Positions 16,272 to 24,679 of a DNA stretch of 64,000 nt are shown here, piece by piece. The stretch spans positions 62,001 through 126,000 of the forward strand of contig ONAM01000001.1 of assembly GCA_900315795.1 (NCBI GenBank). The letters run 5' to 3'. Positions within the stretch are counted from its first letter, which is position 1, and each line of letters opens with the position of its first letter. Source of the DNA: Candidatus Avelusimicrobium caledoniensis (GTDB taxonomy: Bacteria; Elusimicrobiota; Elusimicrobia; Elusimicrobiales; Elusimicrobiaceae). The position numbers and the translations under genes are program-made. A model generated the notes under the pieces. The model was not told the DNA's origin and did no database searches. It was given only the letters and a program-made list of their open reading frames with translations.

Positions 16272-17087
16272 ATGCTATTACCCAGAATTTTAACGGCCGT
16301 TATCGGCCTTCCCGTTATTTTAGCCGCTATTCATTTTGGCGGTATCGTTTACATGGTTTTTGTGGGCTGTGTAATCTTGCTTTGCTTATACGAATATAGC
16401 TTAGTGCTCACGTTAGGCAAAAAGCCGATTCATACAATTAGCTTGATCCTCTTTGGGCTGCTAATGGCGGCGGTAGCTATTTTGGGCCGCACTCCGCTCA
16501 AAAGCGAACTGCCCGATAACTTATATCCTTTTGCAATTAGCGTAGTTATCTGCGGCGTACTTTTAGTAGAAGTATTAACGCCCAAACGCTCGTGGGAACG
16601 CGTGTGCAATACCTTTACGGGTATTTTTATGATTCCGTGGTCACTGGCGCATTTAATTAACTTGCGCGATATCCCCACGTACGGCGAATATTTAACGCTT
16701 TTTATGATGGTAACTATTTGGGTATCGGATACGGGGGCCTATTTCTCGGGCCGCTTTTTCGGACGCCACAAATTAAACCCCGAAGTCAGCCCCAAAAAGA
16801 CGTGGGAAGGCGCGGTGGGCGGCACGTTACTGGCCGTCGGGGCCGCCGCACTCATGCAACACTTATTCTTACCGACGTGTTTTTCCGTCAAAGCCGCTTT
16901 GGGTTTAGGGTTACTGGTAGCGGTAGTCGGGCAAGTGTCTGATTTGGCTGAATCGGTACTCAAACGCTCGGCGGGTGTCAAAGATTCTTCCAACTTACTG
17001 CCCGGCCACGGCGGCTTTTTGGACCGCTTTGACTCTTATTTATTACTCGCTCCGTTATTTTACTACGTGGTACTTTATACGATATGA
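16272..17087 (+). CDS. cdsA: Phosphatidate cytidylyltransferase
   Basis: 271 residues. Makes CDP-diacylglycerol from CTP and phosphatidate. About seven or eight membrane helices. The C-terminal signature covers WVSDTGAYFSGRFFGRHKL, PKKTWEGAVGG, VGQVSDLAESVLKRSAGVKDSS and PGHGGFLDRFDS. The stop overlaps the dxr start (ATGA). Confidence 0.96.
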   Translation: MLLPRILTAVIGLPVILAAIHFGGIVYMVFVGCVILLCLYEYSLVLTLGKKPIHTISLILFGLLMAAVAILGRTPLKSELPDNLYPFAISVVICGVLLVEVLTPKRSWERVCNTFTGIFMIPWSLAHLINLRDIPTYGEYLTLFMMVTIWVSDTGAYFSGRFFGRHKLNPEVSPKKTWEGAVGGTLLAVGAAALMQHLFLPTCFSVKAALGLGLLVAVVGQVSDLAESVLKRSAGVKDSSNLLPGHGGFLDRFDSYLLLAPLFYYVVLYTI

Positions 17088-18283
17088 AACAGATTGTCAT
17101 TTTAGGTTCCACCGGATCAATCGGCACGTCGTCTTTAGACGTTATTGACCGCTTAGGCCCCGCCTACCGGGTGATTGCCTTATCGGCTAACAGCAATGCT
17201 GAGTTGTTTTTAAAGCAACTACACCAATTTAAACCGCGCTTTGCCGCGGTCATGAATCCTGCCGCTTACGAAAAAATCAAAGACCAAATCCCCGCCGGCA
17301 CACGTTTGTTGCCGCCGGAAATTGACAGTTTATGCTTTATGGCCTCACTCCCCAGCGCGGACCTTATCATTAACGGGGTCGTCGGTGCGGTTGGGTTTCA
17401 GCCGCTCGTAGCCGCTATTAAAGCAGGCAAAACGGTGGCCTTAGCCAACAAAGAGCCCATGGTCATGGCCGGTAAAACTTTAATGCAAGAGTGCGAGCGG
17501 TGGAAAGGGGCTATTTTGCCCGTTGACAGCGAGCCGTCGGCTATTTTCCAATGTCTGGCGGGTATGGCTAACGAACACACGTATAATACGATTTCGCAAG
17601 ATATTTCCCGCATATTTTTAACCGCATCCGGCGGCCCGTTTGCGAAGCGCAAGGGTGCGCTTTCCACCGTTACGCCCGAAGAAGCATTAAATCATCCGCG
17701 TTGGAAAATGGGTAAAAAAATTACCATTGATTCGGCTACGTTAATGAACAAAGGGTTTGAATCTATTGAGATTATGAATTTATTTAACTTGCCCGAGCAA
17801 AAAGTGCAAATTGTCATTCATCCGCAATCTATTATTCACTCGGCAGTGGAATTTCACGACGGAGCAATTTTGGCGCAACTGGGTGAGCCCGATATGCGTG
17901 TGCCGATCCAATACGCCATTACGTACCCGAAACACATGCCCGGGCCGGTCAAAAAATTAAATTTATTTGAAGCCGCCAAACTGGAATTTTTTGCACCCGA
18001 TTTTAACCGCTTTCCTTGTTTAGAGTTGGCGTTAGCTGCTTCCCGGCAAGGGGGCATTTTTCCGGCGGTGCTAAGCGCGGCAGACGAAATTGCCGTTGAC
18101 GCTTTCTTAAACAGAAAAATCAAATTCACGGAAATTGCCAAACTGGTTTATACCGTCCTTAAAGCGGCCCCGCAAACGCCCGGCCACGCTACGCTTAACC
18201 AAGCATTGGAGGCCGACCGCTGGGCCCGCGAAAAAGCGCAAGAAGTCTTGCAAAACAAGAGCTATCGCAAAGCAATTATCTAG
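17084..18283 (+). CDS. dxr: 1-deoxy-D-xylulose 5-phosphate reductoisomerase
   Basis: 399 residues. Second step of the MEP isoprenoid pathway, NADPH-dependent. Motifs: ILGSTGSIGTSSLDVI (NADPH), ANKEPMVMAG, PVDSEPSAIFQ (metal), LTASGGPF, NHPRWKMGKKITIDSATLMNKGFE. It overlaps cdsA by 4 nt, and ispG of the same pathway lies two genes on. Confidence 0.97.
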   Translation: MKQIVILGSTGSIGTSSLDVIDRLGPAYRVIALSANSNAELFLKQLHQFKPRFAAVMNPAAYEKIKDQIPAGTRLLPPEIDSLCFMASLPSADLIINGVVGAVGFQPLVAAIKAGKTVALANKEPMVMAGKTLMQECERWKGAILPVDSEPSAIFQCLAGMANEHTYNTISQDISRIFLTASGGPFAKRKGALSTVTPEEALNHPRWKMGKKITIDSATLMNKGFESIEIMNLFNLPEQKVQIVIHPQSIIHSAVEFHDGAILAQLGEPDMRVPIQYAITYPKHMPGPVKKLNLFEAAKLEFFAPDFNRFPCLELALAASRQGGIFPAVLSAADEIAVDAFLNRKIKFTEIAKLVYTVLKAAPQTPGHATLNQALEADRWAREKAQEVLQNKSYRKAII

Positions 18284-18291
18284 GAGAAATT

Positions 18292-19407
18292 ATGTTACTT
18301 TCCGTTTTAGCTGTTCTGGTTGTATTAAGCCCCATTGTCATCGTGCACGAGTTTGGGCACTTTTTGGCATGCCGTCTAACGGGTATCCGCGTGAACGAAT
18401 TTTCGTTTGGGTTTGGTAAAATTTTGTGGCATAAAAAATCGGGCGATACCGACTATCAAATCCGCGCAATTCCCTTTGGCGGCTTTGTAGAGCCCGCCGG
18501 CCCTATGTTCCACCCCGAGGGAGCCAAAGAGCCACCCAAACCTTACGAATTTGCCGCCAAAAAATGGTACGCCAAATTTTTTATGGTGATTAACGGTGCC
18601 CTCTTTAATTATCTGTTAGCTGCAGTTATTTTTTCCGCACTTGCGTATTTTAAAGGTGTACCGGAAACCGACCCCGTCCGTTTGGCTACTACCGTCGGCG
18701 AGGTGGTGGAAGGATATCCGGCTGAAAAAGTTTTACAAACCGGGGACGAAATTACCCGCGTCAATGATACGGCCGTAACTAACTGGAAAGAATTAACGGA
18801 TGCCCTTACCAACCGCCAAGGCGATTTAAAACTTACGTATACCCGCGGCGGCGAAACGCTGACGGCCCGTATCAAAGCGGACGATTTTAACGCCGATAAA
18901 CCCACCGTGTTGGGCATAACCGTACAACCCACGTACCGTGTGGTATCGTGGTGGCAAGCACTCGGGCTGGGTGCGTACCAATGTTATTATTGGACGGCGT
19001 TGTCGCTTTCTTCACTAGCCAAAAGTTTCCAACAGAAAAAAGCACCCGAACTCGCCGGACCGATTGGCATTGTAAACGTAATTCACAAAGCCGCACACCG
19101 CAGTTTAGTAGATTTTGTGTTTTTAATTGCCTTGCTGTCCGTGGCCGTCGGTATGTTTAACTTGTTTCCGATTCCGATATTAGACGGCGGCTACGCACTT
19201 GTCTATTTATGGGAAGGGCTTACACACAAACTTCCGACGGAAAAAACGCTGAATATCGCCGTTAATTGCGGGCTGTATTTACTGATTTTACTGGTTGTAT
19301 ATGCGTCTTATTCGGATATTAAACGCATTTTCTTTAAATCCCCCGCCGCCGTTGTGCAAACGGAGGAAAAAACATCTTCTGCCGAGGTAACAAATGTACA
19401 AGACTAG
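18292..19407 (+). CDS. rseP: Site-2 zinc metalloprotease RseP
   Basis: 371 residues. Intramembrane protease that cleaves anti-sigma factors and leftover signal peptides. The first membrane helix contains the zinc motif VHEFGH. One PDZ domain is visible (VVEGYPAEKVLQTGDEITRVNDTAV). A late helix carries NLFPIPILDGGYAL with the third zinc ligand. The dxr-rseP-ispG-proS order occurs in other bacteria. Shine-Dalgarno AGGAG precedes the start. Confidence 0.95.
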   Translation: MLLSVLAVLVVLSPIVIVHEFGHFLACRLTGIRVNEFSFGFGKILWHKKSGDTDYQIRAIPFGGFVEPAGPMFHPEGAKEPPKPYEFAAKKWYAKFFMVINGALFNYLLAAVIFSALAYFKGVPETDPVRLATTVGEVVEGYPAEKVLQTGDEITRVNDTAVTNWKELTDALTNRQGDLKLTYTRGGETLTARIKADDFNADKPTVLGITVQPTYRVVSWWQALGLGAYQCYYWTALSLSSLAKSFQQKKAPELAGPIGIVNVIHKAAHRSLVDFVFLIALLSVAVGMFNLFPIPILDGGYALVYLWEGLTHKLPTEKTLNIAVNCGLYLLILLVVYASYSDIKRIFFKSPAAVVQTEEKTSSAEVTNVQD

Positions 19408-20476
19408 AGAAGTAATTGTGGGCCCTTACACCTTAGGCACCGGCCATCCGGTGCGCGTGCAAAGTATGTGCAATACCGACACGCATAACGCCGAACAAAC
19501 CGCCGCGCAAATTTGTGCGTTGGAAGAAGCGGGTTGCGAAATCAATCGCGTGGCCGTGCCGGATATGGACGCCGCTAAACAAATTGGCGAAATTAAAAAG
19601 CGTATCCACTCCCCCCTCGTGGCGGACATTCATTTTGACTATAAACTCGCCTTAGAAGCTATCAAACAGGGCGTAGATAAGGTACGCATTAACCCCGGCA
19701 ATATCGGGGCTATTGAAAACACAAAAGAAGTCGTGCGCGCCGCGGCCGATAAAGGCGTTGCTATTCGCATCGGTGTCAACGCGGGAAGCGTAAAATACCT
19801 AAAACAAGTGCAAGGCCGCATGGAGCTTTCCGACGATAAATGGGCCGAAGTTATGGTTAGTGAGGCCCTAGAACAAGCCAACATTTTAGAGCAATTAAAC
19901 TTTAAAAATGTAGTCGTTTCCTTAAAATCGGATAATTTTAAACGCACCGTGTTGGCTAACGAACTGTTTGCCAAACAAAGCGATATCCCCTTGCACATAG
20001 GGCTGACCGAAGCGGGCAGTTTTTTAAGCGGCACGGTTAAAAGTTCCGTCGCACTGGGCACACTACTCCAAAAAGGTATCGGCGCGACAATTCGCGTTTC
20101 TCTCACCGAGGACCCGCGTTTGCAAGTACGCACGGCGTATGAAATTTTAAAGGCCTTAAATCTGCGTGAATATGGGCCGAATTTGATTTCCTGCCCGACG
20201 TGCGGACGCACGCAAGTAGATGTAACGGGCACGGTGCACGCACTGGAAGAAAAGATTTATAACGATAGCGCGTTGCGCCAAAAAGCTACCGGGCTAAAAA
20301 TTGCTGTCATGGGGTGCATTGTAAACGGCCCCGGCGAAGCGCGCGATGCCGACTTTGGTATCGCCGGCGGCAAAGGCGAAGGCCTTTACTTTGAACACGG
20401 ACAAACCATGTTCAAGCTCCCCCAAGAAAAATGGGTAGATTTTTTAATTGGTAAAATTAAAACTTGGAAAAAATAA
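19394..20476 (+). CDS. ispG: 4-hydroxy-3-methylbut-2-en-1-yl diphosphate synthase
   Basis: 360 residues, compact bacterial form. Iron-sulfur enzyme of the MEP pathway. Motifs: RVQSMCNTDT, ADIHFDYKLAL, KVRINPGNIG, and cluster ligands in SCPTCGRTQVDV and VMGCIVNGPGEARDADFG. It overlaps the rseP 3' end by 14 nt and has Shine-Dalgarno GAGGTAA inside rseP. Confidence 0.96.
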   Translation: MYKTREVIVGPYTLGTGHPVRVQSMCNTDTHNAEQTAAQICALEEAGCEINRVAVPDMDAAKQIGEIKKRIHSPLVADIHFDYKLALEAIKQGVDKVRINPGNIGAIENTKEVVRAAADKGVAIRIGVNAGSVKYLKQVQGRMELSDDKWAEVMVSEALEQANILEQLNFKNVVVSLKSDNFKRTVLANELFAKQSDIPLHIGLTEAGSFLSGTVKSSVALGTLLQKGIGATIRVSLTEDPRLQVRTAYEILKALNLREYGPNLISCPTCGRTQVDVTGTVHALEEKIYNDSALRQKATGLKIAVMGCIVNGPGEARDADFGIAGGKGEGLYFEHGQTMFKLPQEKWVDFLIGKIKTWKK

Positions 20477-20485
20477 GGACAAATT

Positions 20486-22207
20486 ATGAAACTATCAAAC
20501 TATTATATTCCTACACTAAAAGAAGCGCCGAAAGACGCTGATACGTTATCCGCCAAACTGATGATCCGCGCGGGGCTGATTCGCAAACTCGCCAGCGGCT
20601 TATACGAATGGTTGCCGCTTGGGTTACGCGTTCTAAAAAAAGTGGAAAACATCGTGCGCGAAGAAATGGATAAAGCCGGCGCGTGCGAAGTATGGCTCCC
20701 CGTAGTGCAACCCAAGGAACTGTGGGAAGAAAGCGGCCGTTGGACGTTTTACGGCAAGGAACTCTTGCGCTTTGAGGACCGCAAAAAAGCCGAGTTTTGT
20801 ATTGCGCCTACCGCCGAAGAAGTCATTACCGATTTGGTGCGCAAAGACGTTTCTTCTCATAAACAACTCCCTGTTTGCTTATATCAATTCGGCACCAAAT
20901 TCCGTGATGAAATTCGCCCCCGCTTTGGCGTGATGCGCGCGCGCGAATTTTATATGAAAGATGCTTATTCTTTTGCCGCCACCGACGAAGATGCCTCTAA
21001 TTGGTATAAAAAAATGTACGACGCATACCAACGCATTTTCACGCGTTGCGGTTTTGAATTTGCCGCGGTGGAAGCCGATACCGGCTCTATCGGCGGTAAT
21101 TTTTCACACGAGTTTATGGTCTTGGCCGACACCGGCGAAGATACGATTGCCAACTGCCCCGCGTGCGGCTACGCGGCCAACACCGAAAAAGCGGAAATTA
21201 TGCCGCCCGCCGACGTGCAAATAAACGAAGCCGACTTAAAACCCATGGAAAAACGCGATACGCCCAACGCCCACAGCGTGGAAGATGTAGCCCACTTACT
21301 TAATGTAGCCACCGATAAACTGATTAAACTATTGGTTTTTACCGCTGACGGCACGCCGGTTATCGCGCTTGTCCGCGGCGACCATGAGTTAAACGAATTT
21401 AAATTTAAAGCATTACTAAAATGCAACGAGCTTGAAAAAGCCAGCGAAGAAGTTTACATGCAAGTAACCGGCTCGCCCGTCGGCTTTGCGGGCGCACAAG
21501 GGCTTAAAGTCAAAAACCCGAACGTCAAAATCTATGCCGATAATTATGTTAAAAATATCGTAAACGGTGTAGCCGGCGGGAACGAAAAAGACGTCCACGC
21601 CGTTAACGTTACCCCGAAGCGCGATATTCAAGTAGACCAATATGCCGACTTAAAAATGGCCTCCGCGGGCGATAAATGCGCCAAATGCGGCGCGGCTTTT
21701 ACATTTAAACGCGGCATTGAAACGGGCCACGTGTTTAAACTCGGCACCAAATATTCTGCCGCCATGCACGCTACTTTCCTAGACGAAACCCAAAAAGCTC
21801 AGCCCATGATTATGGGTTGCTACGGCATTGGTATTTCCCGCGTGGTGGCCGCCGCTATTGAGCAAAGCCACGACGACAACGGCATTATTTGGCCCGCGCC
21901 ATTGGCTCCGTTTGATGTAGCACTCGTATCCATTGATTACGACTCTAACCCGGATGTTAAAAAACATACCGACGAAATTTGCGCGCAGTTGGAAAGCGCG
22001 GGTTTGTCGGTTTTGGTGGATGACCGCGATGAACGCCCCGGCGTGAAATTTAAGGATATGGACTTAATCGGTCTGCCGCACCGTCTGGTGGTCAGTTCCC
22101 GCACCGTCAAAGACGGCGAGTGCGAATATAAAAACCGCCGCGAAAAAGACGCCGTACGGTGGAAATTAGAAGACGCGGCCAACAAGCTAATTGAACTTGC
22201 GAAATAA
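20486..22207 (+). CDS. proS: Prolyl-tRNA synthetase
   Basis: 573 residues, bacterial type with an editing insertion (about residues 230-400, FTADGTPVIALVRGDHELNEFK). Class II motifs: GLYEWLPLGLRVLKKVENIVREEM, FGVMRAREFYMKDAYSF, GCYGIGISRVVAAAIEQ. The C-terminal anticodon-binding domain includes VLVDDRDERPGVKFKDMDLIG. Last gene of the uppS-proS cluster; a bidirectional terminator follows. Confidence 0.97.
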   Translation: MKLSNYYIPTLKEAPKDADTLSAKLMIRAGLIRKLASGLYEWLPLGLRVLKKVENIVREEMDKAGACEVWLPVVQPKELWEESGRWTFYGKELLRFEDRKKAEFCIAPTAEEVITDLVRKDVSSHKQLPVCLYQFGTKFRDEIRPRFGVMRAREFYMKDAYSFAATDEDASNWYKKMYDAYQRIFTRCGFEFAAVEADTGSIGGNFSHEFMVLADTGEDTIANCPACGYAANTEKAEIMPPADVQINEADLKPMEKRDTPNAHSVEDVAHLLNVATDKLIKLLVFTADGTPVIALVRGDHELNEFKFKALLKCNELEKASEEVYMQVTGSPVGFAGAQGLKVKNPNVKIYADNYVKNIVNGVAGGNEKDVHAVNVTPKRDIQVDQYADLKMASAGDKCAKCGAAFTFKRGIETGHVFKLGTKYSAAMHATFLDETQKAQPMIMGCYGIGISRVVAAAIEQSHDDNGIIWPAPLAPFDVALVSIDYDSNPDVKKHTDEICAQLESAGLSVLVDDRDERPGVKFKDMDLIGLPHRLVVSSRTVKDGECEYKNRREKDAVRWKLEDAANKLIELAK

Positions 22208-22216
22208 AACGATAGT

Positions 22217-22249
22217 AAAAAAGCCCCCGCAAAACATGGGGGCTTTTTT
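22217..22249. terminator. Bidirectional terminator, proS / pilin copy 3
   Basis: AAAAAGCCCCC/GGGGGCTTTTTT with a 9-nt loop, between convergent genes. Confidence 0.9.
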
Positions 22250-22261
22250 AATGGGATAAAT

Positions 22262-22750
22262 TTATAATGTACCGTTCGCGTCTACCTGCTCGCATAATTT
22301 GCGTTGTATAGTTGTTGCTGTACCTGTGGGATAATAGGTGCACCTTATGCGTTGCGGTTCATTTCTACTTATTTTTAAATAATAAACATCACCTGTCACC
22401 TTGCCATTGAAAAGGCGCTGAGCTATGGCTAGTGCCACGTCGCTATCTCCATTGGGCGAATAAACAAAATATTTTGTTTTTATACGTCCTTGCAACCAAC
22501 CGGATGATATTTTTTCTCCCGGGACTTCTACATCTAATAAATCTATTTGTTGGATATCCGCGTATTCGCCTGTGGCCATATAATGGACCTGATTGGCATT
22601 TGCAATGGCTCGCACGAACGTCATGGCCTCAGTAAGACGCGCTTTTTCTACCGCTTTTTGGTATTGCGGTACGGCCACCGCCGCCAAAATACCAATGATG
22701 AGTACAACCACTAAAAGTTCAATAAGCGTAAATGCTTGTTTGTTTTTCAT
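22262..22750 (-). CDS. Type IV pilin-like protein, cassette copy 3
   Basis: 162 residues. Cassette leader MKNKQA then [10 protein letters not shown] (Ala at -1), then AVPQYQKAVEKARLTEAMTFVRAIANANQVHYMATGEYADI. The C-terminal Cys pair is RIRCTYY..RKLCEQV. The head differs in length and sequence from copies 1, 2, 4, 5 and 6. It converges with proS. Confidence 0.9.
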   Translation of the reverse strand: MKNKQAFTLIELLVVVLIIGILAAVAVPQYQKAVEKARLTEAMTFVRAIANANQVHYMATGEYADIQQIDLLDVEVPGEKISSGWLQGRIKTKYFVYSPNGDSDVALAIAQRLFNGKVTGDVYYLKISRNEPQRIRCTYYPTGTATTIQRKLCEQVDANGTL

Positions 22751-22785
22751 GTTATTCTCCTTTGATAACTTTTACCAACAAATAA

Positions 22786-22813
22786 AATGTAGCAAAAAAA
22801 AAAACGATGTCAA
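22786..22813 (-). promoter_or_regulatory. Pilin-cassette promoter, copy 3
   Basis: Minus strand: TTGACA (22808-22813), 16-bp spacer with 11 T, TGC-TACATT (22786-22791). In the 5' UTR, GTTAT and ATAAC flank the Shine-Dalgarno and could pair. Confidence 0.85.
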
Positions 22814-22925
22814 GGCCCTTGCCGGGCCCAGGCGTGAGGCCTAAAACCTCTGTTTGCATTTAATGCGATATTTTAGCAATAGGGAATTTCATTGACGGTA
22901 CTTTCGTTGGTCTTGCCGGGGGCAG
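22814..22925. repeat. Upstream repeat type A, copy 1
   Basis: GGCCC-TTGCC-GGGCC (22814-22828) touches the -35 box. The next ~95 bp (AGGCGTGAGGCCTAAAACC...) are closely repeated at 39384-39490 and more loosely at 34564-34640, each time upstream of a pilin cassette. Confidence 0.75.
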
Positions 22926-22959
22926 ACATATTAAGGCCGCGAGACCGCAAAATTACCCA

Positions 22960-23070
22960 AACGTAAAAAATTGTTTCACGGAAACACGACACACGCCCCT
23001 AGGACACTACGAGATCCTGAATTAAATTCAGGATGACGTCCTAGGGGCGTGTACGTGCTTATAGAAGATT
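22960..23070. repeat. Conserved-flank/variable-hairpin repeat, copy 2
   Basis: TTGTTTCACGGAAACACGAC, then a 15-bp stem (22991-23005 with 23038-23052, ACACGCCCCTAGGAC), then GTGCTTATAGAAGAT. The loop contains a class 2 REP palindrome (23011-23038). With repeat type A it fills the 339-bp gap. Confidence 0.7.
23011..23038. repeat. REP-like palindrome, class 2
   Basis: GAGATCCTGAA-TTAAA-TTCAGGATGACG, inserted in the loop of a larger hairpin. Confidence 0.7.
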
Positions 23071-23089
23071 CTGCAAAAATAATAAACAA

Positions 23090-23956
23090 CTAAAACGTAA
23101 TACCGGCGCGGATACCATATTCGCGCGTAATGTTAAACGGCTCCCACATCTGGCCTTCGTACCATGTACTGGTACCGGGGTTATATTCGTAGTAGGTTAC
23201 TTTGTCAGAATTTTGAATTTTCCAATACCGATAGAACGGCTCCACAAAAATACCGATTCCACCCAAATCGGTTTCCAGTTTACCGCTTACGCGCAACCCG
23301 AAACCTTTGTCTTGTTTATTGGAAACAGAGCCCACATTCCATGTATCGTCCACGTGGCTGTTTTGGTTACCGTGAATCAACCAATCAAACTGCCCGTTGA
23401 CGGTAAAGCGCGACGAACTGCCCATTTCAAACGTCAAATTTAACCCTAACGGCACATATATATACGTGGACGTACGTTGATAGCTATATCCCACCACACC
23501 GCCGTAATCTTTTAAACCGTCCTCCCCGTTACGCAGGGACCGCCAACCAATCCCCATATACGGCCACACACGTACGACGTCGCTACCTAAGCGGTAATAC
23601 TGACCCAGTTTAAGGGCGGCTTCCATGTAATAATCTTTATCGCCGGTTGTTTTAAACGGCGTACCGTCTTGCAAGTAGCCGTCGTAATCGGCATCACCGT
23701 TCATGTAACGAAACTCCAACACACCAAATGTCGGGTCGTCCGCATCCACATCGGCCGATTTTAAACTTTGGCGCATATACATCACACTAAAACCTTGCTT
23801 GGTGGCCGTGTTGTGAATCGGATAGTCCATATGCGGCTCGCGGTAGCCGTAGTCGGAATATTCGTAGGCAAGTTCAAAATTATGTTTTTTATCCTCGCGA
23901 GCCAACACCGGCAAACTGACCGCTAACATCAAAATAAATATAACTAATTTTTTCAT
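23090..23956 (-). CDS. Outer-membrane beta-barrel protein
   Basis: 288 residues. The signal peptide (MKKLVIFILMLAVSLPVLA) is followed by alternating polar/hydrophobic strands rich in Tyr, Trp and Gly (FELAYEYSDYGYREP, YMEAALKLGQYYRLG, YIYVPLGLNLTFEMG, FVEPFYRYWKI). The chain ends in Phe (YGIRAGITF), the usual C-terminal signal for Bam-dependent insertion. ATG 23956 is chosen for its Shine-Dalgarno (AAAGGAG) and signal peptide; an upstream in-frame ATG adds 7 polar residues. The specific role is unknown. Confidence 0.82.
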   Translation of the reverse strand: MKKLVIFILMLAVSLPVLAREDKKHNFELAYEYSDYGYREPHMDYPIHNTATKQGFSVMYMRQSLKSADVDADDPTFGVLEFRYMNGDADYDGYLQDGTPFKTTGDKDYYMEAALKLGQYYRLGSDVVRVWPYMGIGWRSLRNGEDGLKDYGGVVGYSYQRTSTYIYVPLGLNLTFEMGSSSRFTVNGQFDWLIHGNQNSHVDDTWNVGSVSNKQDKGFGLRVSGKLETDLGGIGIFVEPFYRYWKIQNSDKVTYYEYNPGTSTWYEGQMWEPFNITREYGIRAGITF

Positions 23957-24020
23957 CTTTTCTCCTTTTTCAGACATAATTTTTCCCCAAGAAAAAATCT
24001 CAGGGAAAATAAAATAATTA

Positions 24021-24545
24021 CTATTTATTCACTACGTAAACAGAAATGGTTGTACCGTCCCCGGCCATGTTGTGTGAGAACGTCCCGCCGATAGCTTTGC
24101 ACATATCGTTGGCTTTCTGGTTGGTTTTTATTGCTTGGCAAAAACGTTTGTGCAACGTATTACCGGATAGCACAATTTGGTAATGCAAGGCACTGGCATA
24201 TTTGCCGATCGGCGAACAGCGAATATCGTTTTTGTTACGCATTCCTTGTCCGTACGATAGTTCACACGAAAAATTTTTATTGGCAATTTCCCAATCGGAA
24301 ATCCGTTTGGCATCTAAATTAGTGCGCAAATCGGAAACAGCCGCCGGCCATATATGTTTTTCAATGTAGAAAGTCTGCGCAGCATTGTACAACACTTCTC
24401 CGGCGTCAATAGCCGCCTTAAAATTCTTTTTTAATTTTGCTTGTTCGTATTTCGGATAGCCCACCACCCAAGCAAACAATAGCAACAACAAAACCGTAAT
24501 AATGTTTAACAGCACAGCAGAACCACGTACATAATTTGTTTTCAT
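24021..24545 (-). CDS. Pilin-like protein lacking a prepilin signal
   Basis: 174 residues. It starts with MKTNYVRGSAVLLN, then a hydrophobic helix (IITVLLLLLFAWVVG), with no G/A-FTLIE cleavage site. The rest resembles the local pilins: a long helix (AKLKKNFKAAIDAGEVLYNAAQTFYIEKH) and a C-terminal Cys pair (KRFCQAIKTNQ..DMCKAIGG). It is probably anchored in the inner membrane with a pilin-type head outside and not processed by prepilin peptidase; that is inference. It is preceded by a gene-free stretch, and the outer-membrane protein gene lies 64 nt downstream on the same strand. Confidence 0.7.
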   Translation of the reverse strand: MKTNYVRGSAVLLNIITVLLLLLFAWVVGYPKYEQAKLKKNFKAAIDAGEVLYNAAQTFYIEKHIWPAAVSDLRTNLDAKRISDWEIANKNFSCELSYGQGMRNKNDIRCSPIGKYASALHYQIVLSGNTLHKRFCQAIKTNQKANDMCKAIGGTFSHNMAGDGTTISVYVVNK

Positions 24546-24629
24546 ATATCACCCGTAAAAATGCGTAGAATGTACTGCTAAGCAGAATTTAGCAAAAAAC
24601 GCTCTGCTTGTGCAAGCTTTTTTTACACG

Positions 24630-24656
24630 AAAAAAGGGGCCTGCTTAGCAGACCCC
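24630..24656 (-). terminator. Terminator of the 24680 outer-membrane gene
   Basis: Minus strand GGGG-T-CTGC/GCAG-G-CCCC stem with a 3-nt loop, then six T. Confidence 0.85.
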
Positions 24657-24679
24657 GGGTTATGATGTGAACACACGCA

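Noticed and set aside
24600-24622. Extra plus-strand terminator (GCTTG-TG-CAAGC then T run)
   Set aside because: No plus-strand gene ends nearby; the short stem probably arises by chance in AT-rich sequence beside the real minus-strand terminator.
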